Shown here piece after piece: positions 33,207 through 46,404 of a stretch of 64,000 bases of DNA. Position numbers and translations under genes: made by a program. The notes under the pieces are model-generated. The model searched no databases and was not told the origin of the DNA. It was given only the letters and a program-made list of their open reading frames with translations. Source of the stretch: Enchytraeus crypticus (Eukaryota; Annelida; Clitellata; Enchytraeida; Enchytraeidae); contig CAJHZI010000231.1 in assembly GCA_905160935.1 (NCBI GenBank), forward strand, positions 102,501-166,500, in the 5' to 3' direction. Positions within the stretch are counted from its first letter, which is position 1; each line of letters begins with the position of its first letter.

Positions 33207-36200
33207 CTACCTTGATTCGGCACTGCAGTTTGAAGATGAAACATGATCGACCAGTTTTCCTTTGATGGTGATCTTTTTGAAAGTCCTTTCCAATTCGCTC
33301 GTCTCTTTGGAAACAAGGGGCGAAGAGGAATTGCTTGAAGCTGAAGCAGGAGGCAATGGACTCGGTTTTTGACGATGTATTATTGGTGATGTGCTCGATG
33401 CTTTGGAATTAATATTTCGACTTAGCACGGGAGGTCTTATTTTGAGAGAAGAGTCTGTTGACACTGAAGGTCTAGTTTCTATCTTACGATCCGATGATTC
33501 GTCAATGCTTCCATTTCTCCGGTCTTTTAACTTCGTCTATAAGAAAAACATTCGCAGCTAGAAATATTTTTAATGAAATAAACGCTAAGATTTGGTTTCA
33601 TATAAAGCCTAAATTTCTAGAGAAATGCACGGTTTGCATACAACCAGGTAACTTAATAAGAACACATTAAATATCTAATATATGAAGTTATAAAATAAAT
33701 GTGATTTAACATAAACTTTTACTGTAACTCAAATAACAAGTCCTCCTCTAGTAAATGACTACATGTATATGATACTATCTTTTTAAGCGACATATTTCAT
33801 TTACTGATTATTTACTAATTTTATGGATTTTGCACCATTTTGGATCCCTTTGATTTTCGATCATCGGCTTGAATTCGGATATATATATATTGCTCGAAGT
33901 TGTCACTGACGACAAAAGCAATCTTACTACTGTTGGTTGTTGTTGTCCTTGCTTAAAAACAATCAAAAACAAAGGATAGTTGTTTATCTTAATTCTCAAG
34001 ATAAAGACGAGGATTGAATTGAATAGAATTGATACGACAGACCAGCAGCTCCTGTAGACCGTTCACAGCCGAATTCGGAGGATTATTGGTTGTCTGAAAA
34101 TAATGTCGAAATAACAGTAAAGAAATAACATTAGCGACAAGCTGATTATAAATCGACTGCTCGACATTGTTGGAGCCAGTGGCGATGTCGGTAAGATATT
34201 TGACGGCGGATCAGTACGTGCCGGGTTCAAATCCTAGGCTTTCACTGACATCGCTTTCGAGTGAGGACACTGGCGTTAATATTAGAAAATTGTATATTAT
34301 TAACATTAGAATTAGAAAATGACATTGAGAAAATTTTCTCTTTACCATATATACTTGATTTGATTATCATACTATGTGACAAAAATAAATTTATAATAAT
34401 TCTAATTTAATTAATAAAATTAAATTTAAAATCATAGTAAAACATTAAATGATATTACTTAGCAAGGACATAAAGTGGAACTGAATGCAAGTACTGAGAA
34501 TTAGAACGAAGCATTAAGAATTAATAACTAAGTATAATTATTAATTAAATATTAAGTATTAAAGTAGTGCAATCTCAGTACCTTGAACATTTATATTAAT
34601 GTTAATTAATTTATATATACATTTTATGACTACATATTTCATTTTAGCGCATTATTGTTTTGTAAAAGTAACGTTTCTTTCTACAGTTTCTGCAATATCT
34701 TGTACACTAAATAGAAGCCGTAAAATACTTTGTCTTGATCAGATTGATTTATAATATTTCATATCAAAATATAGCATGATGGCATGAGAAAGTGAATGAT
34801 GATGATGACAGGCCTATGTATTTTAAATTTAGTGGCACCGCTAATCAGTACTGGCTGGAGTCAGTGGAGATGTCGAGACGATTTCCGACTGCTGATCATT
34901 ATGTGCGGGGTTCAAATCCTGGGCTCACGCGTCACTGATCGCTTTCGTGAGAAAAAAATGACGTTAACATAGCTTTTTATGCTTTTTATTTCTCTGAATG
35001 ATATCATTTAGTTAACGTTACTTTACGGGCACCGTTACTGTATCACTGGATGTTATAGATGATCTACTTTACTGTACTGATACAGAGATATTTCTGCTAT
35101 ATCTTGAAATTGGACAAATCATGCATACTTTTGTCAGACGAAAGCATATACCTGAAACAGAATGTAAAACGTACCTTAGCTTTTATCTTAAGTGACACGT
35201 TTCCAGACAAGAGTTTTCCGGTCTGAATTCTTTCCATCATCTCTTTCATCGCATCATGTATCATTAGCTGCTTTCCATCAGCTGTTTACACACCATTATA
35301 AAAGCATAAAACTTTTCAGAAAATGTAATTGCAAAGTTTCAATACATTCTTTACACAATACATTTCTTATATACAATACATTTGTTTATACAATACATTT
35401 TAGATACAAAGCATTACTTTATACAATACATTTTTTCAATAGGCCCACATTTTATTTTCAGTAAATTTCTTTAGTTACTCATATTGCTCTCCAGTTATTT
35501 CTATTTTCTTCTACAAAGATAGTCCATTAAAGAGAAATGCGATAAACCTCTGGTGTACGAGTAATTAATAGAATTGGTAAATTTCCTCACCTAAATAACA
35601 AAACTACAGTATTTGCCCAGCTCTAGCAATACAGGCCTAATTAATTCGTTGACAATTAAAACAGTGACATCGAAACGCACTAATAATTATAACCAACGGC
35701 GATTTTAAATCTCAGGGTTACAAATTTAAAATAGCATGGAAGACTAATGTAATTCTAATAGAGCGGTTGACTGTTAAACGGCAAAACAAACGATGATCTA
35801 AACTTCACATTGGACGTTCTTGTCACAAATAACAGACTAACTTTATGCCATAACATTAATACTCTTCGAACATGCATGCTTGAATTCAAATGTAGAATAT
35901 ATTTACAATGACAAATATTGCACATTTTTGCATTGAGTATTCCTCGTGCCAGAGCCTGACAAATAGATTCATTCAGTGTTACATGACGAATTATAAAAAT
36001 AATTACACAAATTATAATTCTTCAGTTGAAATTACCTCCAGGCGTCTTCGGACTATCAGAAACGCTATTCCCCCGCGTATTTGATCGTATAATAATCAAT
36101 TTTCCTGGACTGTGAAAATGAAACAAAAATATACAAAACGGCACTCAGAGTGTTTGTTCAACGACTCCCATATGTAGCATACAGGACCTATGTATATATG

Positions 36201-37639
36201 TGCTGTATCAAGCAAGATACTCAAGAGTACTATAGTACTAACCGCAGCAGTCCTTTAAATAGATTCAAGATTACAAGATTCGCTTCCATAAATGTTGCAC
36301 TTCAGTGAGCGCTCGAAGTGAACGAATACTGTTATTAGAAATGAGTGCCTTAGACCAGCCGTTTTGCAGATCGATAGCATGAGAGAGAAAATATTATAAT
36401 GAGAAGTGCAATTCTAGGAAAATAACAACTGCACTACGAATATAGACGTATTATAATCATACGATTGATAAACTGATTGAGTTAATTCTTCAACTGAAAC
36501 AACTGTATTACCGATTTCAAAATTTCAATCCGTATTTTACAATAATTTCATGGTATACTTAATTACTCTTCCTTATCTTCATCTTGCTCAGTAAGCTGTC
36601 AATTGTAGTAAATCACAAGAATACAAAATGTACTTAAAAAGCTGATAAAGCTAAGGTTTAACGTCAGTTTCCTCACTCGAAAGCGATGTCAGTGACGGGC
36701 GAGCCCAGGATTTGAAACCCGCACCTACTGTTCCGCGGTCGAGTATCTTATCGACTTCGACACTGGCTCCAGCCTGTGATATGTAATTTAAATTATTTTA
36801 CAGCAGTGTCATACCATGGCAAAATAGGCGGGAGAGGAGGGGGAAGAGGTATGTTAGCGGGAGGGGGTGAAGCCACCTCATCGTTCTCGTTGACATTGGT
36901 GTAGTTTTTCAGTTGTTCCTTTAAATCTGAATCTATAGAAAAATAGATAAAATCATATAACACAATCAAAAAGAAAAACCTCTTTTATTTCACATAAAAT
37001 AAAATAGGAATAGAGTAATTTAGATAAGAATACAGAAATAAAGATAAATAATAATATAAGCTTCAGAAATATCTTTTTTATATTTCGTGTCGTAGAATAC
37101 TGCTAGAAATCTACTTACTTTCCGTCTCTAGCTCAGATTTTAATTTTGCTATCTCTTCAATCTCAGCTCGCATTCTGTCTATTTCGCCAGCGGAAAGTTC
37201 AAGTTTTTCCTCCAAATTCTTCATATTATTCCAGTCACCGGAAACCTCAAGAGCAGCTTCGAGACTTTTTATCTGTAAGAATAATTCAAAGATATGACTT
37301 TTTCATCTCATCCAGCCATGAAAAGCAATCACTGGGTGTGAAAATCTCGTTTACTAGGGGACAAAGTCACGGGCTTGGTTACAATTGCCTCACCCAGGTG
37401 ACATGTAAAAGGAGACTCTAATGTGGTTTAATTAAGTATTCGCTTCTAGTTTCAATGTAATATCGGATAGTGGCTAAATTTTGTATATCCATTACCGCAA
37501 GCTTCATCGTTTTATTAAGTGCATTTACAACGAAAATCTTGTAGTTTAGAAGATAAAAAGAATAAGCGAAAATAAATGAATTAGTTGTACGCCAATTATC
37601 TTCCACTAGTTAACCAATAAGGCAGAAAGACTAAGAGAG

Positions 37640-37670
<31 letters not shown>

Positions 37671-38079
37671 GAGACAGACAGACATAGACAGACAGACAGA
37701 TAGACAGACAGGCAGACAGATGGACAGACAGACAGACAGACAGACGGAGAGAGAGATATAGACAAAGACGGAGACAGAGAGAAAGTGAAGCATATTAAAT
37801 GAAAATATGATAAATTTAGACCTTTTCTTCGCATGTTTTCAATTCAGTGGCGTGCTGTTTGCTCATATTCTCTATTTCCATCATGGCCTCCATCAGCCTC
37901 GTGTCTCCTGCAGCTGATGAGAGCAGTACAGAACTTTGTCTGAAAGAAGCGTCCCTCTGTGTGCGCATCTATTAACAGAGCACACTCTCGAAATAACACT
38001 TAATTCAATTAAATAAATGAGGTAACTTAATTAACTAACGAGGCCTTCGTTTGAGTGCGCATCTGTTAACAGAGTATAC

Positions 38080-38110
<31 letters not shown>

Positions 38111-41100
38111 TAGTGCACTGCCTACTGGCAGGTCCATGGTACATAACGCCTCCACTCTTCTCTATCTTCCGCCTTCCTCTTCATTTCCCCATATGAGTGG
38201 GTCTTTAAATCATTTAACATACCTAATCTCGGCCTGCCCCTGCCACTTTTTCCTTCCATCCTACCTTCCATGACCTCTTTTAATAGACCTAATATAGACC
38301 TCTTTTAATACTAGTAATATAACACATAATTCAAGTAAATAAATTAATATATGAGTTAATTAATATAACTAATCCAAACCAACGTCTGATATATTTTACA
38401 CAATTTTCTAAAACCCGACCCTAGCTAAATTGCGTTTCAAAGAAGAGGAGGAGACTATGATGATGATATTAATAAATTGATTAATGAATGAATCAATTAA
38501 TTAAAGAGGTGCTCTTTTGAGTGCACATCTGTTAATAGAGTATAGTTAGTTAATTACAAGACAACAACATTTCAACTATATAAATTATATAAATAAATTT
38601 ATAAATTAATCGGGCGCTCCTCCGTGAGTGTATCTGATACAAGAGCATCCAAACACTAATCGATCTGTCATAGTTCGGCACTCCATCAATCTATAAATCT
38701 AACATAACATTAATAAATGAATTAAAAACTCATGAATTAATCATTTAATTATTCGATCTATTCACCAAACAATCAACCCATCTGATGAATCAATACAGTG
38801 CGTTCAATCTATGAAACAAAAAACCAATCAAATCAATAAGTGAATCAATAAATGAAACAGGAATATATCAGTTATTTTGTATTTGTACTTTGAATTTCGT
38901 AGAGTTTGTAACAGATTTGGTGATCTTCTAAAAAAAACTAGTCGTTAATGTCACAAACCGATCAAAAAATGCTATTCAATCTTTGCCACTATTTGACATC
39001 CAATTCCAATAGATTATTATTGAACCGACTTATTCCAAGAAATACTACTGCATTGAAAATTAACAAACCATTTTAAATTTCTATTCCTTCGCCTGTAATT
39101 ATTTTTAAAAATTCTAAAATGATCCATTCAACATAAAACGAAATGTTATCTTCGACAAACGAAGCATGGCTGGTTAAACCATTGCGGTGTTTTATTGTCT
39201 AAATTTCCAAAACAATGTTAATTAGAAATTTTGTTTAAACTAGACGTAAGAAGTACCTCACAGGCGTAAAGTTCAGCCGCCTGTTTAAGAGCCAACTCTC
39301 TCTCGTAGCCTTCTTTCACTTCACTGAACTCGTCCAGAATTAATGTGGAATCTGCGAGTTCAGAGCAAATACAATTGTCAAAAACAGCAATATTTCAAAC
39401 TCACTGATTAACACTGCCATTTATTAGTGTAAGTGCAGTCTGGAGCCAGTGGCGATGTCGGTAACATATTCGACCGCGGATAACTATATGCGGGGTTCAA
39501 ATTCATGGGCTAGCCTGTCACTGAGGAAACTGACGTTAACATTAGCTTTTTTTACCAGTCATCAGAAGCCATATTATTCCCAAACTAGTGATTGTATTAA
39601 TGGGTGAGTAATAATGCATAGCCTCTCCAAAGAGATTACCCTTTCATCGATAGTGTGCTCTTTATGGAGCTTTATAGGTTAAATTCAATGAACAACTGTA
39701 CATGCGATAATATATAATATATGAAATACGTATAGAAGGATAAAAAGGTAACAGAACAAACAATTAATCAATCATTAGTATGAAAAGATTAAATGAACGT
39801 AAAAACCTATAATAAAACATTAATATAATAAAAAATCCTATTTACACTTACAATAGTTATTAGATTCCAAACAGGCTCATTTTAAGGCATTACAACCAAA
39901 GTTCTTGTTATTTGCATAATAGTTTGAGACTAAACCAATCGAAAACTTCATATGTTCTCAAAAGGTGACTAGCGGTAGACGATAAGACATGCCTCATTTC
40001 ACTTCACTTCACTTGACTAAGCTAAGCTAACAAGGCTAAGCTAATTACTTTCTAGGCAAGTAATTTCTTCTTATTAGTAAAGATAATTTCATCTAATATT
40101 AGCAGATAGCTATAGTGCATTTGTTAAAATATGATAGATAATCTATGTAGTATTTTACAAATATAGATCTATTGTGCGATATACATGTAAGTATAGTGCT
40201 TTTATTACTAATTTAAAATATTGTTTACCGATATAGAAACCTCGAAAAAAAAATTTCTGTAAAATTATAATATTTCTAAACATTATCATATATTAGAAGT
40301 CGTCACTCAGTGTAACACTGACCTTTTTCAATTGCTAGAGGACTAACGAAAAAGATTATTAAACGTTATAAAGTGTGTAATTTAAAATATTTTCGAATAT
40401 TTTATACAACACATGAATTAATTGCACTAAATTTAATAGGCATAATTACATCGGCTTAGCTTATTGAGCATCGTCTGAAATTCGGAAACCCTCTCGAGCT
40501 GCTTTCCTAACTCCGCTTCCAATCGTTTGCACTACAATACAACAGGTATAAGCATACACAAATGTCTCAATATAGGCATAATGAATGTCTCAATAGCACA
40601 ATGGTTAGAGGTGTAAATAACGTCATGAAGTTTTAATTGATAGACCCTGAGGTGAATTGAACCCTCGTGGGTTCGAACCCCAGCCGCGTTGATCTGAGAG
40701 TAAAATCTCCGACATTAATTGGACTAGCTACACAGAAAATGGTCTCAATTGCCTAGCGGTTTAAACATGTGGTATTAAAAGTGATAGGTATCAGCGTAGT
40801 TGATCATTTCACTCTAATGTGTGTTATTATTATTAATGAATTTATTGCTAATTTTTCGTTGTGGTTTAAATATTTAACTAATTCAGACGAGGTGGGAAAA
40901 TAGTACTGCTTTCGGCGATGAAATCAGTTCATTTAAAGATACCCTTCTTTACGAGGGAGCTAGAAGATATTTGTTCGAGAATTTTTACTTTATGATCGGC
41001 ATATAGACAATAGCTACAATAAATTCAATTATAGATAGGCCTATTGGTGAAGTTAAATTTAAATTACCATAATTTTTATTAATTTATTAAACACAAAGCA

Positions 41101-42249
41101 GTGCCTTTGTGGGAGCAGTCAGCGGTGGCATATGTTAGGCTTACGACTAATCAATGTATGGTTGTATGGGGTTCAAATCCTGGGCTTCGCTCCGTCATTT
41201 ACATCCTTTCGCAAAATCAAACTGACGTCACCAGTTTAAAAGTTTTACCTTTCTCTCGAACAGATAACATCCAAGTAAACAGTCTGCGAACTGTAGTCTG
41301 TTCAGATAACATTGACGAAAATAGTTAATAGAACAAAACGTAGTGTAGCTACAACAAAAATAACAACAATAACAACAACAATAAAAAATGACAATAACCA
41401 CAGAAGAATTACAGTGCTACCGTCGTCAATGACGAAACAGAGCACTGTGAAACCAATTATGAAAAAATGAAAGGGTAAAAGAAATTATCTATATCCAACA
41501 TCCAGAAAACCAAATCCAAAGAAAACCAGTCCTGATGACACAATAATTTTATTAAATCAATCAAGCAGTCGACACTACCTTAACCGTTGTCTTTTGTTCT
41601 TTGGCCAAAGCTTCCTCCTTCTCTTCCCTTAGTATGCTCATCTTCTCTTCCAAACTTCCAACTCTCTCCTGCATCGCTGCACAAATACAGCAAGCATTCA
41701 AAGTGGAATGAGTTTTAAATAAATGACTGAAATTTTAACGCTTCAATTAAAAATCTATCAATATTCTGACAAAATATTATTGCAAAATGAGAACAGCCTA
41801 TCATCGGGGTTGAGCCTGTAAGTAAGTTGTCTGCCTGCATATCACCAGGCGTAGAGTTTCAATTCAGAGCTCATTCAGTCGCTGATATGCTTACTTCTTA
41901 TTCATTGCACTGCCAAGTGGCAGGTTCAAGGTACATATTCATACTCAAAGTCTGCTTTCTCGCTCCATAAGAGCACTCCTTAGATCAACAAGTTAATCCC
42001 TTCATAAAGTCTGTGCCTTATCCATACCTTATGTAGCCTATAGCTTGGGGAAAGTATGGATTCTGAGGTGGTTTCCCGTTGCCTTCCTCATGCTTACTTA
42101 CGAGGGGGAAAACTGAGGGGAAAACCTTTGATTTAGAATAAATAGTGTAACGTAATTCTTATTATAACTAATTTTTAATTAATCATTATTATAGTAATTT
42201 ATTCCTCTAATTATAATTTATTCGTACTGTTAGTATCATCATCATCATA

Positions 42250-42280
<31 letters not shown>

Positions 42281-44106
42281 CTATTTTTATCTTTTTTAAA
42301 ATTAGTAATCTTAATAAATTAAGCATTAATTACAGAAGCCTGACAACAGAATTATTTACATTATACAAGGACGAGATAATATCAAGTACGTGTACTTGTA
42401 TCATACCGTTCTCGACTTCACTGAGTTTCGTTTCATAGTCTGCCAATCTCTTGTTCGCTTCCTCATGCTGCAGATTTGTATAAATAGGTGCAAAAATTCA
42501 GAAGTGGTTTTCAAGTACATTTACATAATCTTATTACTGACAGTTTAATATTGCAAAAAGCATCCAAGAAAGTTTAATTTTAGTATTGGATAAATAGAAC
42601 ATTGTAACAATAAATCGTAGTGTGCATTATCTTTTCAAGTTCACAATTTATATTCTTATGAATATGCTGATATATTTATAGTAGGCTACACACTCATACT
42701 GTGGCAATATCAGCTATAGACAAACGGTAGAAATATTTCAAGGCTTTCTTTAAATAAATTATTAAGCTAACATCGGTTTTTACTTGCAAAAATGTAAGGC
42801 TAAATACAAAATTTCTAAAATCTAATTTTTTATGTTCAAAAAGATTTCTGAATAGTATAACTGAAAACTAAACACGTTCTGTAAGAGGCGATTTAAGCAG
42901 TTACCGAGTTAGAAAAAGAGTTTTAATTTAAAGTTACATTTTTCTACCAGATATATTCTTCTCGCAAAGGCTTCGTTTAAGCTGTCGAAAATTTCAACTC
43001 ATCGTTTAATGCCAATTTTTACAGGTCATTCTCATGGATTCTCATGGTAAAAGGCTTTCATATTCAATTGTGCTTGTAGGGTAATAGTGTTGAATATTAT
43101 TTACAATTTCATTCCGTGGTATGATTATTACATTTTTGTACTAAATAGCCTATATGGCTACGACTTCAGTCTCGGAGTGTAGTTTAGATTTAGAATTTAT
43201 TTTTCGGGATATTTTTATGAACTTCACATCTTGCTGCATATTTTGGTGAATATATCTTGACAAAGTAACGACAATTTAATCCCACTTTACAGAACAGTTA
43301 ATTAGGTGGCAAAATATAATTTTATGATGGATAACTTTACAGAATGTTTCATTGATTAAAAGTCTAACTATATGCTATTCCTATATTATCTAATAAATAA
43401 CAGCAGTGAATCAGAATATATATCATTGCGTTAAACAAGCATTCAGTCAAGCAGTAGATTCACATTTCACAACACGGTTCCTTTCTAAATGTGTTTATTT
43501 GTAAACATTTCTACATATTTAATAAGCACTGCAAAGAGTCATGTGGGGCGGGGGCTACACAACACATAGGTAACATTGGCCTATTTTTGTAGTTGGCTAG
43601 AATTCTGCAGGATTTGTTTGACTTCTGAAACGGCTGCCGGTTAAAATGTGGCTCAAAGTCTAAATTTAGCTCAATTACGACGTCTGTCAGATCGTATATC
43701 TGCTGGACATCGTCCTAGCTGATTGGAATTCTAAAGCCTCTGCAGCTATGATTGTAAATTTTTGCATTTAACAATTTAATTTAGAAAAGTATCAATAAAC
43801 TTCTATACAGCTTATCACAGCATTCAGATACATTTTTAAGTATAGAAAATGTAAACATTAAAAAAAGCTTGTGAATTTACATGTGTAAAGCAATGATTGT
43901 AGAACTTCAGCGGATCACTGACAAATAAACTGTGAAAACAAAACTTTTAAGAGATAATAAATGCGAAGAAAATCTGAAAATGCTAATAATACAGATGGAT
44001 AGAGATAGAAAGAAAATCCTTAGAGATAGAAAATATAAAAGGAATGAAAGAACGAGAAATAGAGAGAAAGAAAGATAGAAAAAGGAAAGAAACATAGAAA
44101 GTACGA

Positions 44107-44138
<32 letters not shown>

Positions 44139-45820
44139 AGAAAAAGAGGCAATACATTACAAACCTGACTTTTTAATTCGGTATTATTCTTCAACAGCAA
44201 GTCATATTCTTTTGTTGCTAGAATAATTAACAGTATAACAGTTTAAATCCAATGCAAAGATATAAACCGTTTAATCCCCAACACAAGACTACGCATTAGC
44301 GAGATCAACAGATAAGTTTGATCGCAACAATTTAAATCTGTTCGTGTTTTACAGTACTAATTACAATACGGATGCAGATTACAAAGTGCGATGCTTGAAT
44401 ACAAAGTTAGGCAATGAACGATATCTGTAATATATTAAGCGCTGTTATCAAGCTTTAGAAGTTCCCAGGTCATGTCACAGTCAGGGTTTGGGGAAAACAG
44501 TTTTATGCAAGGAGAGTCTGCACCACAAGGTTCCTGGTTTCAGTAATTAATCAACCACTCAGTACAAAGCTTTAATCTCTTACATCTATCAATTTCCATC
44601 TTTATCAGAAATGGTTAATAATAAATGAAATAATAATACGCAAAACAAGCACTAGAGGGAGCGATAATATTGTAAATTGGTACAAAAGTAAATTGCCAGC
44701 GAAACTGAAACGAGTTAATACTCATTCTTACATTACAGTATTTAGGAAGCAATTGCTTACTTGTTTAAGAACTACTAAAATATTTAACTGACAATTATAA
44801 ATAAATAGTTCAGTGAGATAGTAAACAAACGTAAAAATGCATAGTAAGTAGTTAATCATTTTAAGCCAGCGAATTGTAAAGTCATTAAAATCTCCATACA
44901 CAAAATAGCAACTACATTTAATTGAAACTGCTGGAGCTCTTACACATAAACCTAAAAACCTTAAAAACACTTTGTATACTTATCATATCAATTCCTAAAT
45001 TGATTAACAGATTCGGCCTCCGAACTACATCTGGAAGATCGTTCCAAACACCAACAACTCTCTGACTGAAAAATTCTTACGTATCTCAAGCCTACTTCTA
45101 AATTTAATTATCTTGTATTTGTGTCCTCTAGTTCTACTATTACTTGCTAATTGAAACAATTGTTATAATTTACTTTACAGAATCCATTAAGCATCTTATA
45201 TACTTCTACCAAATCGCCTCTAACCCTTCTCTCTTCCAAAGACATCAACTCAGCATAATATTTTAAACGATTTTCATAAGTGGCAGTACTGCATTCCTAA
45301 TTAATCTTGTTGCTCTAACTTCAACTTTGTCTAATTTCTCTATATTTTTCTTTAGATAGAGACACAAAGCCTGTGAACTCTTCTTAAACTAGTTATATGT
45401 TAAATACACAATAGTTATAACAAAGCTAGAGAACATTCAAGATGATATCGTCACATTAAATACGATAGATTCAAACCGTGGGGGGAATTTTAATCCAATA
45501 TCCATTACCGATTCGGTGACCGTACTAAATTTTCACTCAGACGATCTTGCCCAGGATTTGAACCAATGAATGTTCAGTTTCCTTCAGGATCGCTCATATA
45601 AAATTCCATGACATTACCTCTCTTTGCGATTGGCTGAGCCATTGAAAGATTCTAAATTCCTAAATTACGCACACAACGTACCGAGTGGAAACTTCACCAG
45701 TCTAATTTTTGTAACATTTCAAAGCGAAAACTACTTCTTACCAATCGAAGCAAGCGATTTCAATTTCTGATGTCTGCTATAAAGTTCTGAGAACTCCACA
45801 TTTTCGTCTTTTTCTTCCAT
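33207..45820 (-). CDS. SHTN1: Shootin-1-like coiled-coil protein, 12 exons
   Basis: In vertebrates Shootin-1 acts as a clutch linking F-actin flow to adhesion receptors in growth cones and helps set neuronal polarity. Exons, transcript order: 45820-45742, 44217-44165, 42467-42407, 41676-41579, 40531-40450, 39351-39257, 37968-37822, 37272-37119, 36932-36815, 36109-36036, 35281-35175, 33536-33207. All introns are GT..AG with consistent phases. Predicted 465 aa (human about 630). Residues about 1-256 are charged heptad-type coiled coil, including a vertebrate-like Q-S-S-V-L-L stretch in exon 7. A proline-rich segment (P-P-P-A-N-I-P-L-P-P-P-L-P-P) follows at about 279-295. Then come A-M-K-E-M-M-E-R-I-Q-T-G-K-L (331-344; human A-V-E-E-M-M-D-R-I-K-K-G) and S-E-L-E-R-T-F-K-K near the end (human T-E-L-E-R-I-L-R-R). 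It stops at TAG 33,207, but AAG|GTAGAG there could also be a splice donor. Extra 5' exons or other isoforms are possible. The splice chain is firm; the family name rests on recalled similarity. Confidence 0.75.
33815..33955 (+). repeat. L2-like LINE 3' UTR fragment
   Basis: 'ggattttgcaccattttgg', 'atcatcggcttga', 'tgctcgaagttgtcactgacgac' and 'gttggttgttgttgtc' match the 3' UTR of the L2-like copy at 61,130-61,250. Intron 11 of the Shootin-like gene. Confidence 0.65.
34165..34290 (+). repeat. SINE family A
   Basis: 'ggagccagtggcgatgtcgg', 'gcggatcagtacgtgccggg', box B 'ggttcaaatcctaggc', tail 'gacactggcgttaat'. Intron 11 of the Shootin-like gene, antisense to it. Confidence 0.8.
34845..34985 (+). 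repeat. SINE family A
   Basis: 'ctggagtcagtggagatgtc', 'gctgatcattatgtgcgggg', box B 'ttcaaatcctgggctcac', tail 'aaatgacgttaacatagc'. Same intron as the copy at 34,165. Confidence 0.8.
36640..36780 (-). repeat. SINE family A
   Basis: Reverse orientation: 'ggctggagccagtgtcgaag', a box-B-like 'ggtttcaaatcctgggct', tail 'gaggaaactgacgttaaacc'. Intron 9 of the Shootin-like gene, same strand as the gene. Confidence 0.8.
37632..37785. repeat. (GA)n/(GACA)n microsatellite
   Basis: Mixed GAGA and GACAGACA tract between exons 7 and 8 of the Shootin-like gene. The open frames on it are simple-sequence translations. Confidence 0.95.
37960..38640 (-). repeat. Decayed duplications of the Shootin-like exon 7 splice acceptor
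   Basis: The true exon 7 boundary (TTAATAG|ATGCGCAC at 37,968) recurs on the same strand at 38,062 (TTAACAG|ATGCGCACTC), 38,528 (TTAACAG|ATGTGCACTC) and more weakly at 38,633 (TATCAG|ATACACTC). Each copy is followed by about 25 nt resembling the exon start and then reaches an in-frame stop. The four sites form two pairs about 100 bp apart; a LINE-alpha fragment lies between the pairs. Confidence 0.75.
38085..38305 (-). repeat. LINE-alpha 3' end
   Basis: 'agtgcactgcctactggcagg', 'ccatggtacataacgcctcc', 'ccccatatgagtgggtcttt' and 'cctaatctcggcctgcccc' are the complement of the 9,900-10,050 copy. A (CT)n run marks the element edge at 38,090-38,110. Confidence 0.8.
39445..39700 (+). repeat. SINE A followed by a SINE D relic
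   Basis: 39,445-39,552 is SINE A ('ggagccagtggcgatgtcgg', box B 'gggttcaaattc', 'aggaaactgacgttaac'). From 39,553, 'cagaagccatattattccc', 'gcatagcctctcc' and 'gtgtgctctttatggagc' follow SINE D. Intron 5 of the Shootin-like gene. Confidence 0.65.
40590..40830 (+). repeat. SINE family B
   Basis: 'ggttagaggtgtaaataacgt', box B 'gtgggttcgaacccc', 'ttaaacatgtggtattaaaa' and 'gatcatttcactctaatg'. Intron 4 of the Shootin-like gene, antisense. Confidence 0.75.
41105..41250 (+). repeat. SINE family A, diverged
   Basis: 'gcagtcagcggtggcat', 'gtatggggttcaaatcctgg' (box B), 'aaactgacgtcaccag'. The plus-strand open frame here is the SINE, not a gene. Confidence 0.6.
41800..42100. repeat. tRNA-like SINE head next to SINE D (minus)
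   Basis: 41,808-41,890 has box-A-like 'ttgagcctgtaagtaag' and box-B-like 'agagtttcaattc' on the plus strand. 41,892-42,095 is a SINE D 3' half on the minus strand ('cactgccaagtggcaggttc', 'ggtttcccgttgccttcctc'). Confidence 0.65.
44098..44150. repeat. (GAAA)n microsatellite
   Basis: Simple GAAA repeat just upstream (plus-strand side) of the exon 2 donor of the Shootin-like gene. The minus-strand open frame reading F-L-S-F runs is this repeat plus exon 2. Confidence 0.9.
45020..45400 (-). pseudogene. CR1/jockey-like LINE post-RT fragment
   Basis: The minus strand, across frame changes, reads E-E-R-R-V-R-G-D (or similar), then V-Y-K-M-L-N-G-F, then T-R-G-H-K-Y-K-I, then F-R-S-R-L-E-I-R-K-N-F, then a V-R-E-L-W-like end. 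This is the conserved C-terminal region seen after the RT of CR1-type LINEs. It lies in intron 1 of the Shootin-like gene. It is clearly different from LINE-alpha and from the L2-like copies. Confidence 0.6.
45490..45655 (-). repeat. tRNA-derived SINE, B-like, diverged
   Basis: Minus strand: 'gcaaagagaggtaatgtcatgga' (box-A-like), 'cattggttcaaatcctggg' (box B). Strongly diverged from the other B copies. Confidence 0.45.
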
Positions 45821-46370
45821 GATAGATTAAATATAAAGATAATCCTGTCCTTAGCGGTACAACTGGTGAGTATACTTAACAAACTCTAATGTTCCACGTT
45901 ATGATGCTAAGAGTAATGTCTAATGAAATATGAAATTTAAAACATTCATTTAGTTAGCTTACACGTAGAATATAAGAAGAAAGCCAATAAAAAGAGGTAA
46001 TTTGCTTCAACCAATTAAGTCATACATTAACTTACGGATCAAAAAGTTAAACAGGAAATCAGACATTTAAGCACTTGCTACGTTATTATTTCAAAGCTTT
46101 AATGAATCTTAAAAAGCCTTGGAAAAGAGTTAGAGAAATTATGGAGACGGCATTACAATTCTGATTAGGGCTGCCTGAAATCAATTTCAAGCAGAACGAG
46201 CTGCAGTATCACGCTGGTTGTTTGTCTGCTTCATCATCTTAACCTAACACTATCCAAATATACCGTTATATTCTGTCCATCTGTGGGAGACTTACCATGA
46301 AACATCTTAGAAGTTTTTATATGATACGATGATCTAACCTGTAGTGCTCTGAGCGATCAAATCATCGTCG

Positions 46371-46404
<34 letters not shown>

